A stretch of DNA of 64,000 nt from Lepidostoma basale. Lineage: Eukaryota; Arthropoda; Insecta; Trichoptera; Lepidostomatidae. Below the pieces are notes generated by a model, which had not been told where the DNA came from, did not search any database, and saw only the letters and a list, made by a program, of their open reading frames with translations. Position numbers and translations under genes: made by a program. The stretch lies in the NCBI GenBank assembly GCA_022606425.2, contig JAHDVF020001037.1:1-64000 (forward strand). Direction: 5' to 3'. Below are positions 53,581-64,000 of this stretch, in pieces (the stretch's first letter is position 1; each line of letters opens with the position of its first letter).

Positions 53581-54174
53581 TTATATTGTTCAATATGAAT
53601 CCGCAACACAACGTAATGGTGAATACGATTTTTTTTCATTAATCTTATTTTTAAATTGGGTAAATAAACTTATACACGTAGGAAAGTTTCAATTTGTGTA
53701 GGTACTGAGGTTAAAAAATGCCCCTTTTGAAAAGTCGTAATTAAATGAAGACAATGTCACAGTGCACATTTCGCAGTAGGAAGGCGGGAGGAGGGTTTCC
53801 GACCATGATTGAAAGGGTAAAACCTCCAGGAGTTGGCTTCTTAAATAATCAGTCTGCCGTTCTCTATTCCGCGGGAAACCAAATAATATGACTTCCGCCT
53901 CTGCTGCGCCCTTTTTGTTGCGTTTCCCCTTTGTTTCAGCCCTCTTGGGGCCGCCACCCCTTAACCCTACGCACACCGCTATCTTGCGATCAAACCATAT
54001 TTAATCAAGGGTTAAATATTGAACTTTCCGTATGCACTACACAAGGTAGGGGTTAATTATTTTCGTATTTTTTTTTACTGAGTTATTTACTATAAACGTA
54101 TTTGAAATAAACATATAAATCATTTCTGATTTATTTAATAATGTATTTACCTATATATGTATCTATAAATAAAT
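53581..54174. other. Unassigned, GC-richer patch at 53740-53990
   Basis: The minus-strand ORF 53689-53976 is basic and low-complexity at its start and matches nothing; the patch might be a conserved regulatory element. Confidence 0.35.
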
Positions 54175-54345
54175 ATTAAATGTCGGCCAAGTAAGTAGTC
54201 GCAGAAATCGACGTACGTGCATGACGCCTTGTATGAATGTTGATGAAGTAAGATAAGTTTATCAGGAGAAAACAGTGTGGCGGTCCATTATTTCTGCCTA
54301 CTCCTTCGGAGAGATGGCTTTATGGTTAGTGAGTTATTCAGTTAG
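54175..54345 (+). mobile_element. GTTA-tail LINE, diverged 3' fragment
   Basis: Words AATGTCGGCCAAGTAAG and the terminal block, decayed tail GGTTAGTGAGTTA. Confidence 0.68.
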
Positions 54346-54409
54346 CAGTATTTTGGTTTTTCATTTCAATGTTTGTCAAAATTACTTATTGTTACGCCTT
54401 ATTAAACTT

Positions 54410-54912
54410 ACTTTCTAACTAATTAACTAACTAACCATCACGCCGTCTCCCCGAAGGGGTAAGCAGAAAGAATTGACTACCACACTTTCCTTTCCTGGCA
54501 TATTTCTCTCGCTTCCTCAACATTCATACATCGTGTCATGCACGCGCGTCAATTTGTCTGACTCCTCACGTGGCCGACATTCAATATTTGATCATGCCGC
54601 GTTTTCCTCGGTCTTCCTCTATTTCTGGTTCAATTAACATCGTTATCATTATGTATAATTTTTTTACCATTATTTCTGCATTCATTCTTTCCACATGTCC
54701 AAACCATCTTAATGGTCCTTTCATTATTTTGTTCATAGCACCATCATTCGCACCGCATTCACTTCTTATATTTTCATTCGACACTATCATACACAGAGTA
54801 TCCACACATTCGTCTAAGGGATCGCATTTCTGCTGCAATTATTCTACTTTCATCCTTCTTTTTCCAGTTCCATGCTTCGCTTCCATACACAAGGGTTGGT
54901 AGAAGAACACAA
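54410..54912 (-). mobile_element. GTTA-tail LINE copy
   Basis: Minus strand from TAAC repeats to the L-T-L-V-Y-G region; frameshifts and a 21-bp deletion near 54590. Confidence 0.83.
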
Positions 54913-55514
54913 TTAAACCTACTTTCAGTATTATAATTCTGAAATTCGCTATTTAAATTTGAATAAAAACCTGTATTCTACGAACACTAAAGTCTTAACG
55001 ATGTATATTAAATAAATTATTTATTTCATTTTAGGAAGGCAATACCTTTTATTGTATGTTTAAAAAAAGTTTAAAAAAAAACTTTTATTTCGTTCATAAA
55101 AAAAGGGAAAAAATACTTTTTTATTTATTCAACGTTATTTTGTTCCGTTTTTTCCCAACTATCCTAATTTCTTAGAATTGATGTGTGCTCATATATTTGT
55201 CTAATTAAGAATTAAGTTATGAAGATTTATAAAAACGATCATTTTCTAAAAAATATGTTATGTGAGTGACGTGTTTTATCTTGATGTGGCATTATACATC
55301 TCACAAAATAATTAAAAATTGGTTAAAATAAATAATCATGAAAATATTTTACAAAAAGCTAAGTCAAAAATAGCAATTATAAAATTTAATCAAACTGACT
55401 GCTATTCAAAAGACATGAAAATCAATATTTGACAAGCCATTTTATTAAAATGAGACAAGTTTATTAAAAATATGTAATGACAGTTTTATTTATTGTAAAT
55501 CATAATGACAGTAC

Positions 55515-55870
55515 TCAATGGTATGATAAAATATTTAATGATGAAGTAAGAAATGAATGTAAGGCGGATAAATGCGTGATAAATAAAATTAAGAAAGTAT
55601 CACTATAATGAGGGAAGAATGGTTAAAAAGATATATACAAATAGTGTGTTAAAAAATAAGTCGAGGAAGGCCAAGAAAGACATGGCATGACCAAAATAAT
55701 CGATTACAGAGAGGAGGCCATGCTCGAGGTAGGAAAAGTCGACGAGCGTGCATGTCACGATGTTTGAATGTAGAAGAGGCGCGAGAGTTACGTCATGATA
55801 GAATAGTGTGGCGGTCCATTCCTCTCTGCCTACCCTTCCGGAAAATCGGCGTGATGGTTAGTTAGTTAGT
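55515..55870 (+). mobile_element. GTTA-tail LINE copy between the arms
   Basis: Plus-strand C-terminal part with the A-C-M-S-R-C block and tail (GTTA)n at 55855-55870. Confidence 0.75.
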
Positions 55871-56339
55871 AATTCAATTGTAAATATTTCATGGTTTATA
55901 TACAAATTCGTATTATTTTAAGGGTTAAAAGCTCCGCTCCATCCACTAACTGTTCATTATCCAGATTATACAAGTTTTCCGTTTATATACCGTTTTCTCA
56001 TTTGGGTAGATCAATTATTGTGATGTTCGAATCCGTCTGGGATCAGGATCAACCGAAATGGATATCCGGAGAACAAAGGTCCTTGCCGAGTATAGAATGT
56101 AAAACAAATGTCCTGAAGAGAAAGCCCAGGATTCACGATGCAGCGAGATGGCTCTAGTTAAAGGTAAATGAAAATCAGAACAGAAATTTCTCTTTCAACG
56201 TTTTACAATTATTCCTATTTTCATTACTTCTCATTGTAAAGTATTAGGTTTAAAAATATCCCTTTTTAATTATTGAATATATTTTATTTGTCATTATTTA
56301 AATAATATATTTTATTGGTTGTTGAGTGTTTGTAGTTTA
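55871..56339. other. Unassigned sequence
   Basis: ORF 55891-56157 (88 residues) has no recognisable domain. Confidence 0.35.
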
Positions 56340-56815
56340 TTCTTCTTCTTCTTCCTCAGCCTATTCCCGTCCACTCCTGGACAAGGGGCTCCTCCATTCG
56401 CTTCCATGTCACTCTGTCTTGTGCAGACTGCATTCAGGTTTTTCCGACGTGTCTGTTCAAATCATCCTTCCGCCGTAGTTGCGGTCGCCCTGCACTTCTC
56501 TTTGCCGTCCACGGTCTCCAAGTCAGCAGTCTTCTTGTCCATTTTTCATCTGAGCTTCTGACTACGTGACTTGCCCATTGCAATTTTAGAGTCGCCACCC
56601 GGTGGATAATGTCAGTGACCATTGTTTTTTTCTCTCACCGTAGCGTTCTGATTCTGTCTCTTAGGCTAATTCCTAACATGGCTCTTTCCATGGCTCTTTG
56701 AGTTACTCGTAGTTTCTCGGCACTTTGTTTGGACAATGTTACAGTTTCAAGACCATAAGTTCCAACTGACAACGCAGGCTTCATAGACTTTTCGTTTCAG
56801 GTTGATCGGTATTTT
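56340..56815 (-). mobile_element. GAA-tail LINE copy between the arms
   Basis: Minus strand, tail TTCTTCTTCTTCCTCAGCC at 56341, with the R-P-W-T-A-K-R-S-A-G-R-P-Q block (ORF 56434-56622) and upstream M-T-L-S-K-Q. Confidence 0.82.
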
Positions 56816-57429
56816 CTGTTTTTTAAGAATGTAACCCATGTTTCCGAAAGCTGCCCAGCTTAGTCCAAAACTCACTCAAGTACAGGGACTCACAATTTTT
56901 TTATTAAAAAAAAACAGGAATTTTTATATTTTCTTTGATATGAAAGATTTATTAATAAAAATTTGAAAGGAAAGAGTTTGTATCGGATCAGTACCTACTT
57001 GTTTTCTGCACATTTATGAATTGTAAACATTTAATCTATGAAACTTAACGAAAACCGCTAGTCAAATATTGATTTTCATATTTTTTGAATAGCAATCGGT
57101 TTGGTTAAATGTTATAATTGTTTTTCTTGCTTTTAGTAAAATATTTTCATTATTATTTATTGTTTCTTATAAAAATGGCGTTAAACTGAATATTGTATAA
57201 TATATTGATGAAAAAAATATATTTTTAATTATTTTATGAACGGTAGGTATGCCATATCAAGGTAAAACACATCACTTACATAAAAATTAATAAAAGTCTT
57301 AGAAAACGACCCCTTTCGTATATCTTCATAACTTAATTAGACTAATATAATATATGAGCACACATTTGTATAAAAAAATTGAGATATTTGAGGAAAAAAG
57401 TAAAAAATGATGTTGAATAAATTGTCGAA

Positions 57430-58434
57430 ATTAATGAATGTACGAGTAGCTTGAAAATGAGCTGTTTCAAATAATTCGTACACGTTTTTAGAAAATAACG
57501 ATTTATTCATTAATACTCGTATGTCTTAAAATACATTTTTTCATAAAGTAAATTGAAATTACTCAATAAATTTATCAAATTACCAATAGTATCAATACAA
57601 CCAGTGCAGTGTAAACAAAAACAAATGAACGTGAGAAAACATGTTTGCATTCCAATTTCAAAAACAAATATCAAACAATGAGTAGGTACACGGTGACCAC
57701 AGTTGTGAAAAAGTTGTTACAACGCCCCCTCTCTCAATTTGCCATAATAACTGCCTCATTCAAGCGACTGCGCGTGCGTGGGCGGCACCAGAGACCCGAA
57801 CCACCGTCGACCGCCAATTTCACGCAAACATAACCTATAATTTGTTTACCAGCATCGTGTAACGCGGTGTGCCGCAGCGGTAATGTGAATCAACTTAAGT
57901 TCTAAGTTTATGTGCTCAAATAACAAATAAGATATAGTCGTTTTCATTGCATCTTTATGAATTTTTGTTAATGTTGGTATAACATTTTGACGTGTAGTGG
58001 TTTTGGCGGCGATGATATTTTACCTAATAATCACAGACATGATTTAAGCTGAGGGTGACATCTGTGGGCGACTGAAGTAAGCACGCCCACTAAGTTCACG
58101 CCGACCACAAATTATTATTATTTATTTAACACAATGGAAGGGCATGCAAGGCTACTTTGTATTTTTATTTGGTTGGTGTGGGAAATAAACTCATTAATGC
58201 AATGGAAACAATCTAATTATTACGTTGGCACCTTTTTGAAATACAAAAAAAAAATAAACATCGAAAAGAAAATGATTCTAGCTTACTAACAATCACAGAG
58301 GTTTGTAGGGGTAGGTACCTACATTCTTGCATCCTGACACCCGTCTTCAGGTATTCGTACAACGTGTCATGCACACAGTTGAATGTTTGACTTTTGACAT
58401 TGAAAATAAGATAAACTATGTGTTTATTGACCTT
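57430..58434. other. Unassigned; GC-richer single-copy patch 57680-57900
   Basis: The patch includes CGCCCCCTCTCTC and GCGTGCGTGGGCGG and no repeat resemblance; it could be a regulatory element. A small inverted repeat around TGTACGAGTAGC is at 57438-57525. Confidence 0.35.
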
Positions 58435-58600
58435 TCTAATTAATAATAATAATAATAATAATTAGGCTAATTCGTATAGCACCATTTTCGTGAATAGCTC
58501 ACCTCAAGGGCGCTTTGACAATGTTTTTAGTCATGAGAGCTGCATGTGACACCAGCAATCAGATAACCGTTGTTTACATTTTATGCGATATTTTGAAAAT
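58435..58600 (-). mobile_element. L2/CR1-like LINE 3' end with (AAT)n
   Basis: (AAT)n at 58441-58462, then TATAGCACCATTTTCGTGAA and CTCAAGGGCGCTTTGAC. Confidence 0.68.
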
Positions 58601-58770
58601 GTGGGTTTTTAGGTGAGATTAGTTGCCTAAGCATTAGATGCCTAGGTCCACGTTATACGGAGCATTCTGCGGTATCTCCACATCTCGAACGCTTCCAACC
58701 GGTTCATTACATTCACTTTCAGAATCCAGATTTCGCAGTCATATAGTAGAACAGACCATATATATAACAT
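58600..58770 (-). mobile_element. RTE-like LINE remnant
   Basis: Minus strand reads L-L-Y-D-C-E-I-W, then N-R-L-E-A-F-E-M-W-R-Y-R-R-M-L, the classic RTE C-terminal words. Confidence 0.68.
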
Positions 58771-59600
58771 TATGGTACATAATTATTTGTCGGAGTTTCA
58801 AGTTAAGATTATCATTGCATGATTTGATTTTTTAATAAATAAATCAAATTGAAATTGTAATTGAAAAATAATCTACAAACAGTGAAAACATTGTTAAAAT
58901 TTATAAAATCTAATATTAATGGAATTGTATATATATGAGTTCATTTATTATCACAGTGGTTTCGAGTTTATAAAAATCTTCTTCTTCTTTCTGTGTCTTG
59001 TCAGGTCTCCCTAACGTTGACTATCACCCTTGAGAAGTCCTCATGGTGATGACCTGGGGAAAAATATCCAGAGTGGTATCCCCTTGCCTTCTCTGGAGGA
59101 TTTTCTGTCGGGGTTACCTTCCCTTAGCTGGGTGTATCCAGTTTTATAGCGCTGGAAGCTCGCCATTCGTCCTCTCTATCTGCTATGGCACTAAGTAATA
59201 TGTGCCACATTGCCCGGGGTTTGCGGGGTCTTTAAAAAGACCTCTCATGGATGCTAGAGAGTTGGACTTGATAGTAGTGTTGCTGTTGTAGGTAAATGCA
59301 ACATGGCGCCTAACGACATTTTGTAGAGGCATATTTTCCAGCAAAACATACCCCATCGTAGCCCTACTACTACAATTTGGAACCCCTATATTAAAAAAAA
59401 TATTACAAAAAATAGCTTGCATAAAAATTGTTTTGTCATTAACTCGTGAGACAATAATGCAACTACAAATTTAATATAAAGCTGTGAAAAATGGGATTCT
59501 CCTCGTTGCTTTATGGGTATACCGGGTGTGACAAATCAAACTCATAACGAGTAACCCTCACAAAAGCAAAATACACACCTCCTTTTGACGTTCAGATTCA
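58771..59600. other. Unassigned sequence
   Basis: 58975-59200 begins CTTCTTCTTCTTTC and is GC-richer, so it may be a minus-strand LINE or SINE end; family not recognised. Confidence 0.38.
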
Positions 59601-59610
59601 TTCTGGTGTG

Positions 59611-59777
59611 CGACAAAGCAGGCGACGGCGACGGGGAGCGCCACGAAGTACGTCAAATGTTGCAAAAATAATTACTTTCAACGACAAAAAGGGGCGGGGC
59701 GGTGGGTGAGATTTGACACTAAGGGGGCCCTTGTATTTTTTGTTTTGATTCACCTCTGTGCGACCACCATAACAAAG
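59611..59777 (+). repeat. Duplicated block, copy 1
   Basis: Shares GCGACGGGGAGCGCCACGAA, AATGTTGCAAAAATAATTAC and GATTCACCTCTGTGCGACCA-type sequence, in order, with 61108-61286. Confidence 0.82.
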
Positions 59778-59811
59778 TTATCTTTGTGTGAAATATTTAT
59801 TCTCATTATAC

Positions 59812-60044
59812 ATATCGTCACCCCAGAGCAATAGTGAGATAAACCAATGCCATCTTGACATTATAACAAGCCGTAATGTTCCTTTGATATTGTTTATGGT
59901 TTGACTTGGTGGAGGCCTTGCACTTATTTGAGTCTCCTAGGCCCTTGGAGACTCAAATAAGTGCAAGGCCTCCACCAAGTCAAACCATAAACAATATCAA
60001 AGATGGCACTGGTTTATCACACTATTGCTCTGGGGTGACGATAT
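59812..60044. repeat. Long near-perfect hairpin, family E
   Basis: Outer stem ATATCGTCACCCCAGAGCAA (59812-59831) pairs with 60025-60044, and an inner 55-bp stem (59883-59937 with 59947-60001) is perfect as far as I can read. The loop is 9 bp. The left arm has a ~25-bp insert at 59857-59881. No hammerhead motif. Confidence 0.88.
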
Positions 60045-60106
60045 AGTACCATAGATTCCCACCTTTTTGGGAAAGTTCTTCTCTTGTTGCGCATCCATTA
60101 CTGAAT

Positions 60107-60235
60107 AATAATAAAACAACAACAAAAACAACAACAGCAAAAAAAAAATACAACAACAACAACAGCAGCAAAAACAACAACAATAATAACAACAACAACA
60201 ACAACAAAAACAACAACAACAACAGTAACAACGTC
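60107..60235 (+). repeat. CAA-rich microsatellite 1
   Basis: Imperfect (CAA)n with AAT and CAG variants; starts about 330 bp after duplicated block 1. Confidence 0.88.
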
Positions 60236-60241
60236 AATGGC

Positions 60242-61115
60242 CAATAGTCCACTTACGATCTTATGGCTCTCAGGTAAAGATATAAAATCTCACTTTCTTT
60301 AAAAGGACTCTAAAAACGTTAATTTTGACCAATAGTTCACATATGGCTCTCAGGTATAACTATAAAACCTGACAATCTTGAAGAGGACTCTTAAAACGTT
60401 TATGTTGACCAATAGTCCACATACGACCTTATAGCTGTCAGGTGTGAAACCTGACAATCTCGACGAGGACTCTTAAAATGCTGAATTTGATCGATAGTTC
60501 ACTTACGGCTTTCAAGTATAAATATTGAACCTGACAATCTTGAGGAGGACTCTTAAAGCGCCTATTTTGACCAAAAGTTCACTTACGACCTTATGGTTCT
60601 CAGGTATTATTATGAAACCTGATAATCCAGAGGAGGACTCTTAAAACGCCTATATTGACCAATACTCCACTTATGACCTTATGGCTCTCAGGTATAGTTA
60701 TGAATCCTGACAATCTTGAAGAGGACTCTTAAAACGCCTTTTTTGACCAATACTTAATTCGACCTTATGGCTCTCAGGTATAGATATGAAATCAGACTAT
60801 TTTGACCAATAGTGCTCATACGACATTATTGCTCTCTGGTATAGATATGAAACCTGACAATCTTGAAGAGGACTCTTCAAACGCTAATTTTGACCAATAC
60901 TCCACTTACGACCTTATGACTCTCAGGTACTCAGATATTAAACCTAACAATCTTGAAGAGGACACTAAAACTGCTTATTTTGGTCAATATTCCACTTACA
61001 ACCTTATGGCTCCCACTTAAAAATATGAACTTGATAAACTTAAATAGGGTCCTAAAACTGCTAATTTTGGACAATAGTTCACTTAAGACCTGATGGCTTT
61101 CAGGTAAAGCGTCAA
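60242..61115 (+). repeat. Tandem array, ~80-90 bp unit, about 10 copies
   Basis: Units start at TTGACCAATAGTCCACTTAC-like sequence and contain CTTATGGCTCTCAGGTATAG and CTGACAATCTTGAAGAGGAC. Lengths vary (about 59-90 bp), with 10-25% differences. A short frame crosses two units but the unit length is not a multiple of three. Confidence 0.88.
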
Positions 61116-61286
61116 AGTTGGCGACGGGGAACGCCACGAAAAACGTCAAATGTTGCAAAAATAATTACATTCAACGTCAGAAAGGGTCTGGGCGGCGGGG
61201 GTGAGATTTGACACTGTTTCGTGTTTTTGATAAGGGGCTCTTTTATTTATTTGTTTTGATTCACCTCTGTACGACCAGCATTACAT
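61108..61286 (+). repeat. Duplicated block, copy 2
   Basis: Partner of 59611-59777; here the CAA array follows at once. Confidence 0.82.
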
Positions 61287-61737
61287 TGTGAAACGACAAC
61301 AACAACAACAACAACAACAAAAACACAAAAACAACAACAAAAACAACAGCAACAAAAACAACAGCAACATCAACAACATCAACATCAACAACAGCAACAT
61401 CAACAGCAGCAACTTCAGCAACATCAATAACAACAATACCAACAACAACATATCAACAACAACAACAACAACAACAACGTCAACAACATCAACATCATCA
61501 ACAACATCAACATCAACATCAACATCAACAACATCAACATCAACAACAACGTCAACAAAAACATCAAGAAAAACATCAACAAAAACATCAACGATAACAT
61601 CAACAAAAACATCAACAAAAACATCAACAAAAACATCAACGATAACATCAACAAAAACATCAACAAAAACATCAACAAAAACATCAAAAAACATCAACAA
61701 AAACATCAACAAAAACGACAACAACAACAAGTTTGTT
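61285..61737 (+). repeat. CAA / AACATCAAC compound microsatellite
   Basis: 450 bp of CAA grading into CATCAA, then a 10-12 bp higher-order unit AAAACATCAACA. It is open in both directions (61281-61740) only because it lacks stop trinucleotides. Confidence 0.92.
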
Positions 61738-61924
61738 TAATGTCTGTTTGCTCCATTTTACTCCTATCCTTCGAAGCGTATTTGTAGTTGTAGCTTTATC
61801 ATATCGTTAAAAAAATTAAATGCGGCAATTTTTCCAAATGTAAATTGAATAAATATTACAACATAATGTTTTATGAATTGATATCCAATGAAACAAGGCA
61901 TTACAACTTATGTGCAGTTTATAT

Positions 61925-62015
61925 ATGTAGTTCTCGAGAAAAAATGGATTAATTAGTGGAAAATTACATAAACTTATAAATCCCCATTATGGAATTCCAT
62001 AATGTTAACCCCATA
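61925..62015 (+). mobile_element. Hairpin family C, eroded half copy
   Basis: TCTCGAGAAAAAATGG, TAGTGGAAAA and ATTATGGAATTCCATAATGTTAACC follow the order of the family C 3' end; no ribozyme box left. Confidence 0.5.
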
Positions 62016-62929
62016 AGTTTTATTTCAATTGTACAATTATATTTCTATGATTTTTTTTGAGTTTCTTATTTTTTAATATAATCCTAAAAATGATAAGCCA
62101 AATACATAATTACGCTTTAATGATTCAAACTTACTGAACAAACTATTTGACAATATTTATTATTAGGACTCCGATTTATGTTCCTTAAAAAAGTTTAAAA
62201 AAAATTCTATATGTGCCAAAATATGCTTTTATATTCTCTTACCTTATATTTACTGTTAACTAGAAAAAAAAAAAAAATTTATTCATGACAAACTATTCCT
62301 TGTATCGTACAATTCCATATTTTCATATATTTTCGGGGGAAATGATACATAGTCGATTTTTTACACGATTTTTTATTGAGAAGGAAAATTGAACTCTTGA
62401 ACTTGTAGATTGTGCTATCATAGATTTTTTTGTCGCTGAAATTAGATCGTTTACCACAGGCGAAAAATTTTTTAGCAACCCTTTGCACCATGTGCGGTAA
62501 TTAAGTAACAAAAACCATTTCAGTATAAAACCTTCAAAAAGCTGCACTGTCTCATATCAGGGTACATATCTTCTCTGTCATGTCCAGTTGTCCTTGCCAC
62601 AACAGTAACAAGTTCAAAAATGACACTACGTACAATATGGACAAATATATGCCATTTAATTGCTCTCACTTCACCTCGATAACCCTTAAATATTCTGACA
62701 TTTACGCTAAACCCTGAAATATGCTTTTATGTTCCCTAATTACTAAAGCTAAAGGGGGTATGTAGATCTCAAAATATCAAAAAAACGGCGTCTTTTTGAA
62801 AGGAAAGTCCAGGAAAAAATATGCTTTTATTATCGAATCGATTCTTTTTTTTCATTTAAAATTTACGAATACCAAGTATGCAATATTTTTATTGAAAGCT
62901 CCCACAAAAAGTATGATCCTTAATTCAAC
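62016..62929. other. AT-rich intergenic DNA, no feature seen
   Basis: No gene or repeat edge recognised. Confidence 0.5.
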
Positions 62930-63245
62930 ACTCAAGTAAGTGAGTTCATACAAACTCGCACACAATCCTGCCCCATTCGGCCACCTCCCAAGGAACTAAC
63001 AACGCGACTTCCATTGATCGCCAACACTTCCGCGGTCCCATTTGAATGACAATCCAACAATCCCATTATGGCTCAGAGAAGGAAATACATAAGAGAACGC
63101 ACATAAATCTATATATTCAGCTTTTCCATCGCCTTCCGCTCACAATGTGGAAGAAAATTGTGTATTTTCAATCTCGCATAATACAACACTTTCGTACCCG
63201 CTATCGAGGGGCTCGCTCGACTGGCAGCAGAGGCAAAGGTTTATT
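62930..63245. other. GC-richer single-copy patch with SOX-like core sites
   Basis: ACAAT or its complement occurs at 62962, 63049, 63057, 63142 and 63157, plus TTTGAATGACA at 63040-63050. It resembles a regulatory element more than an exon, but composition alone cannot prove it. Confidence 0.3.
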
Positions 63246-63664
63246 GAAGTTTTACAATTCGATAGAAATTGTCAATTTTCATTTTAGTACAATTTTATAC
63301 ATGCATATATGAATAGCTAAATAGTATGTAAAAGTACTTTTGTCTAATCTTTCTAAAAAATCATGTATAAATTTAGTACATCTTGAAATATTTCTTCTTC
63401 TTTTTCTTACTTCGTTTCCTTATTACTGAGGGTCGTGATCTATGGATAAGTTAAATCTGCAGAATACCACTCACGGCACTGAGAAGAATGACTATTGAAT
63501 GAAGTGGAATATTTAATATTAATTGAGGTCAATTATTTATATGACACTAACTAATGAAGTCGCTGTTTCTGTATTATCCGTGGTCAGGCTGTGCGGTTGC
63601 TACGTTTTAAATGTTTGAAGAGTTAAAAGCCTGCAAATATAGTTTAAGTACATAAAAACCCAGT

Positions 63665-63905
63665 TAATAATTGTTTCTTGAACTATGAATTTAAAACTCC
63701 GAATTTAATAACTAATATGACAGAAGACTTCTGTTTTTTAGAAGATTTGTTATATTTTATGGGAAAGACATGTTTTGCTTTGCGTTATCAAATGTATCGA
63801 GAATTAATGTAAACTATAAAAAGTCGATATGAATGAAAACGTCTGGCTTCCTGGAAGTTTATTATATTTTATCAGTTTAAAATGTCTAAAGTGAATGACT
63901 TCATA
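63665..63905. mobile_element. Hairpin family B, copy B8, eroded
   Basis: Constant end ATTGTTTCTTGAACTATG at 63669, ATGGGAAAGACATGTTTTGC, then a second left-type arm GAATGAAAACGTCTGGCTTC at 63830 in the same orientation; the two halves are direct instead of inverted. Confidence 0.52.
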
Positions 63906-63954
63906 TGAGAATTTAAAATATGTATTTTTTTCTTGAAAAATTCATTTTGAAATT

Positions 63955-64000
63955 TGCGGGAGATGCCTATTGGTGGCGATGAGGTTCGCAACCCATCACA
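63955..64000 (+). repeat. S1 short repeat, cut by the window end
   Basis: GCGGGAGATGCCTATTGGTG and GAGGTTCGCAACCCATCACA match the S1 unit at 4213-4270 in reverse. GGTTCGCAACC resembles a pol III B box, so a SINE origin is possible. Confidence 0.6.

Larger units (their letters stand above)
55115..57425. repeat. Long diverged inverted repeat (family-B-like arms)
   Basis: The left arm 55115-55450 and right arm 57045-57425 are reverse complements with indels, including TATATGAGCACACAT, TTAATTAGAC and CAAATATTGATTTTCAT. Each arm holds a decayed GTCAC / AAAACACG ribozyme-like patch of family B type. Two LINE fragments lie in the 1.6 kb between them. Confidence 0.72.

Noticed and set aside
53689..53976. 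95-residue basic ORF as a host gene
   Set aside because: No domain, no start or splice context and no homologous look; kept only as a GC-richer patch.
60022..60252. Leu-rich 76-residue ORF
   Set aside because: Reverse translation of the CAA microsatellite.
61281..61740. 150-residue ORFs on both strands
   Set aside because: They are translations of the CAA/AACATC microsatellite; mirrored open frames arise because the repeat has no stop codons.

Overview
The window looks like insect nuclear DNA, most likely from a moth or butterfly. It is about 70% A+T, is full of non-LTR retroelement fragments, has the GGTAGGTACCTAC- and ACTCGTA-type words common in lepidopteran intergenic DNA, and carries one clear host gene: an intronless group-B Sox gene on the minus strand (28962-29681), closest to insect Sox21a. 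I see no rRNA, tRNA gene or CRISPR array.

Layout. 1-3075: 3' half of an R1-clade LINE with one in-frame stop and a poly(A) end. 3075-28000: about a dozen fragments of one LINE family ending in (GTTA)n, several other RTE/L2-like LINE remnants, a 700-bp hAT-type element with an 8-bp target duplication (12615-13314), and many hairpin elements. 28000-30600: the Sox gene with its 5' GC-rich region. 30600-59000: again a mosaic of LINE fragments and hairpin elements, including a piggyBac-like MITE (36416-36732). 59600-61740: a complex of a long hairpin, a ten-copy ~88-bp tandem array, a duplicated block and two CAA-rich arrays. 61740-64000: AT-rich, ending inside a short dispersed repeat.

Main discovery. 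The many palindromic elements carry hammerhead self-cleaving ribozyme cores, often on both strands (CUGANGA, stem II, GAAA, a short self-complementary stem III, then GUC). At least eight sequence families (A-H here) can be separated. The copies whose edges can be read are flanked by 8-15 bp direct repeats, keep one constant end about 105 nt downstream of the ribozyme cleavage site, and are truncated at the other end. This is what target-primed retrotransposition followed by inversion would leave. Two minus-strand remnants at 24970-25610 resemble the C-terminal GIY-YIG endonuclease of Penelope-like elements, and the DNA beside them shares a ~50-bp block with hairpin family D. I therefore read the hairpins as non-autonomous, Penelope-related, hammerhead-bearing retroelements. 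Hammerheads are known in Penelope-like elements and retrozymes in general; the palindromic arrangement, the variant cores and these families are the parts that may be new.

Apart from the Sox gene nothing here is clearly a functional host gene; a 70-residue secreted-peptide-like ORF at 26209-26421 (minus) is a weak candidate.
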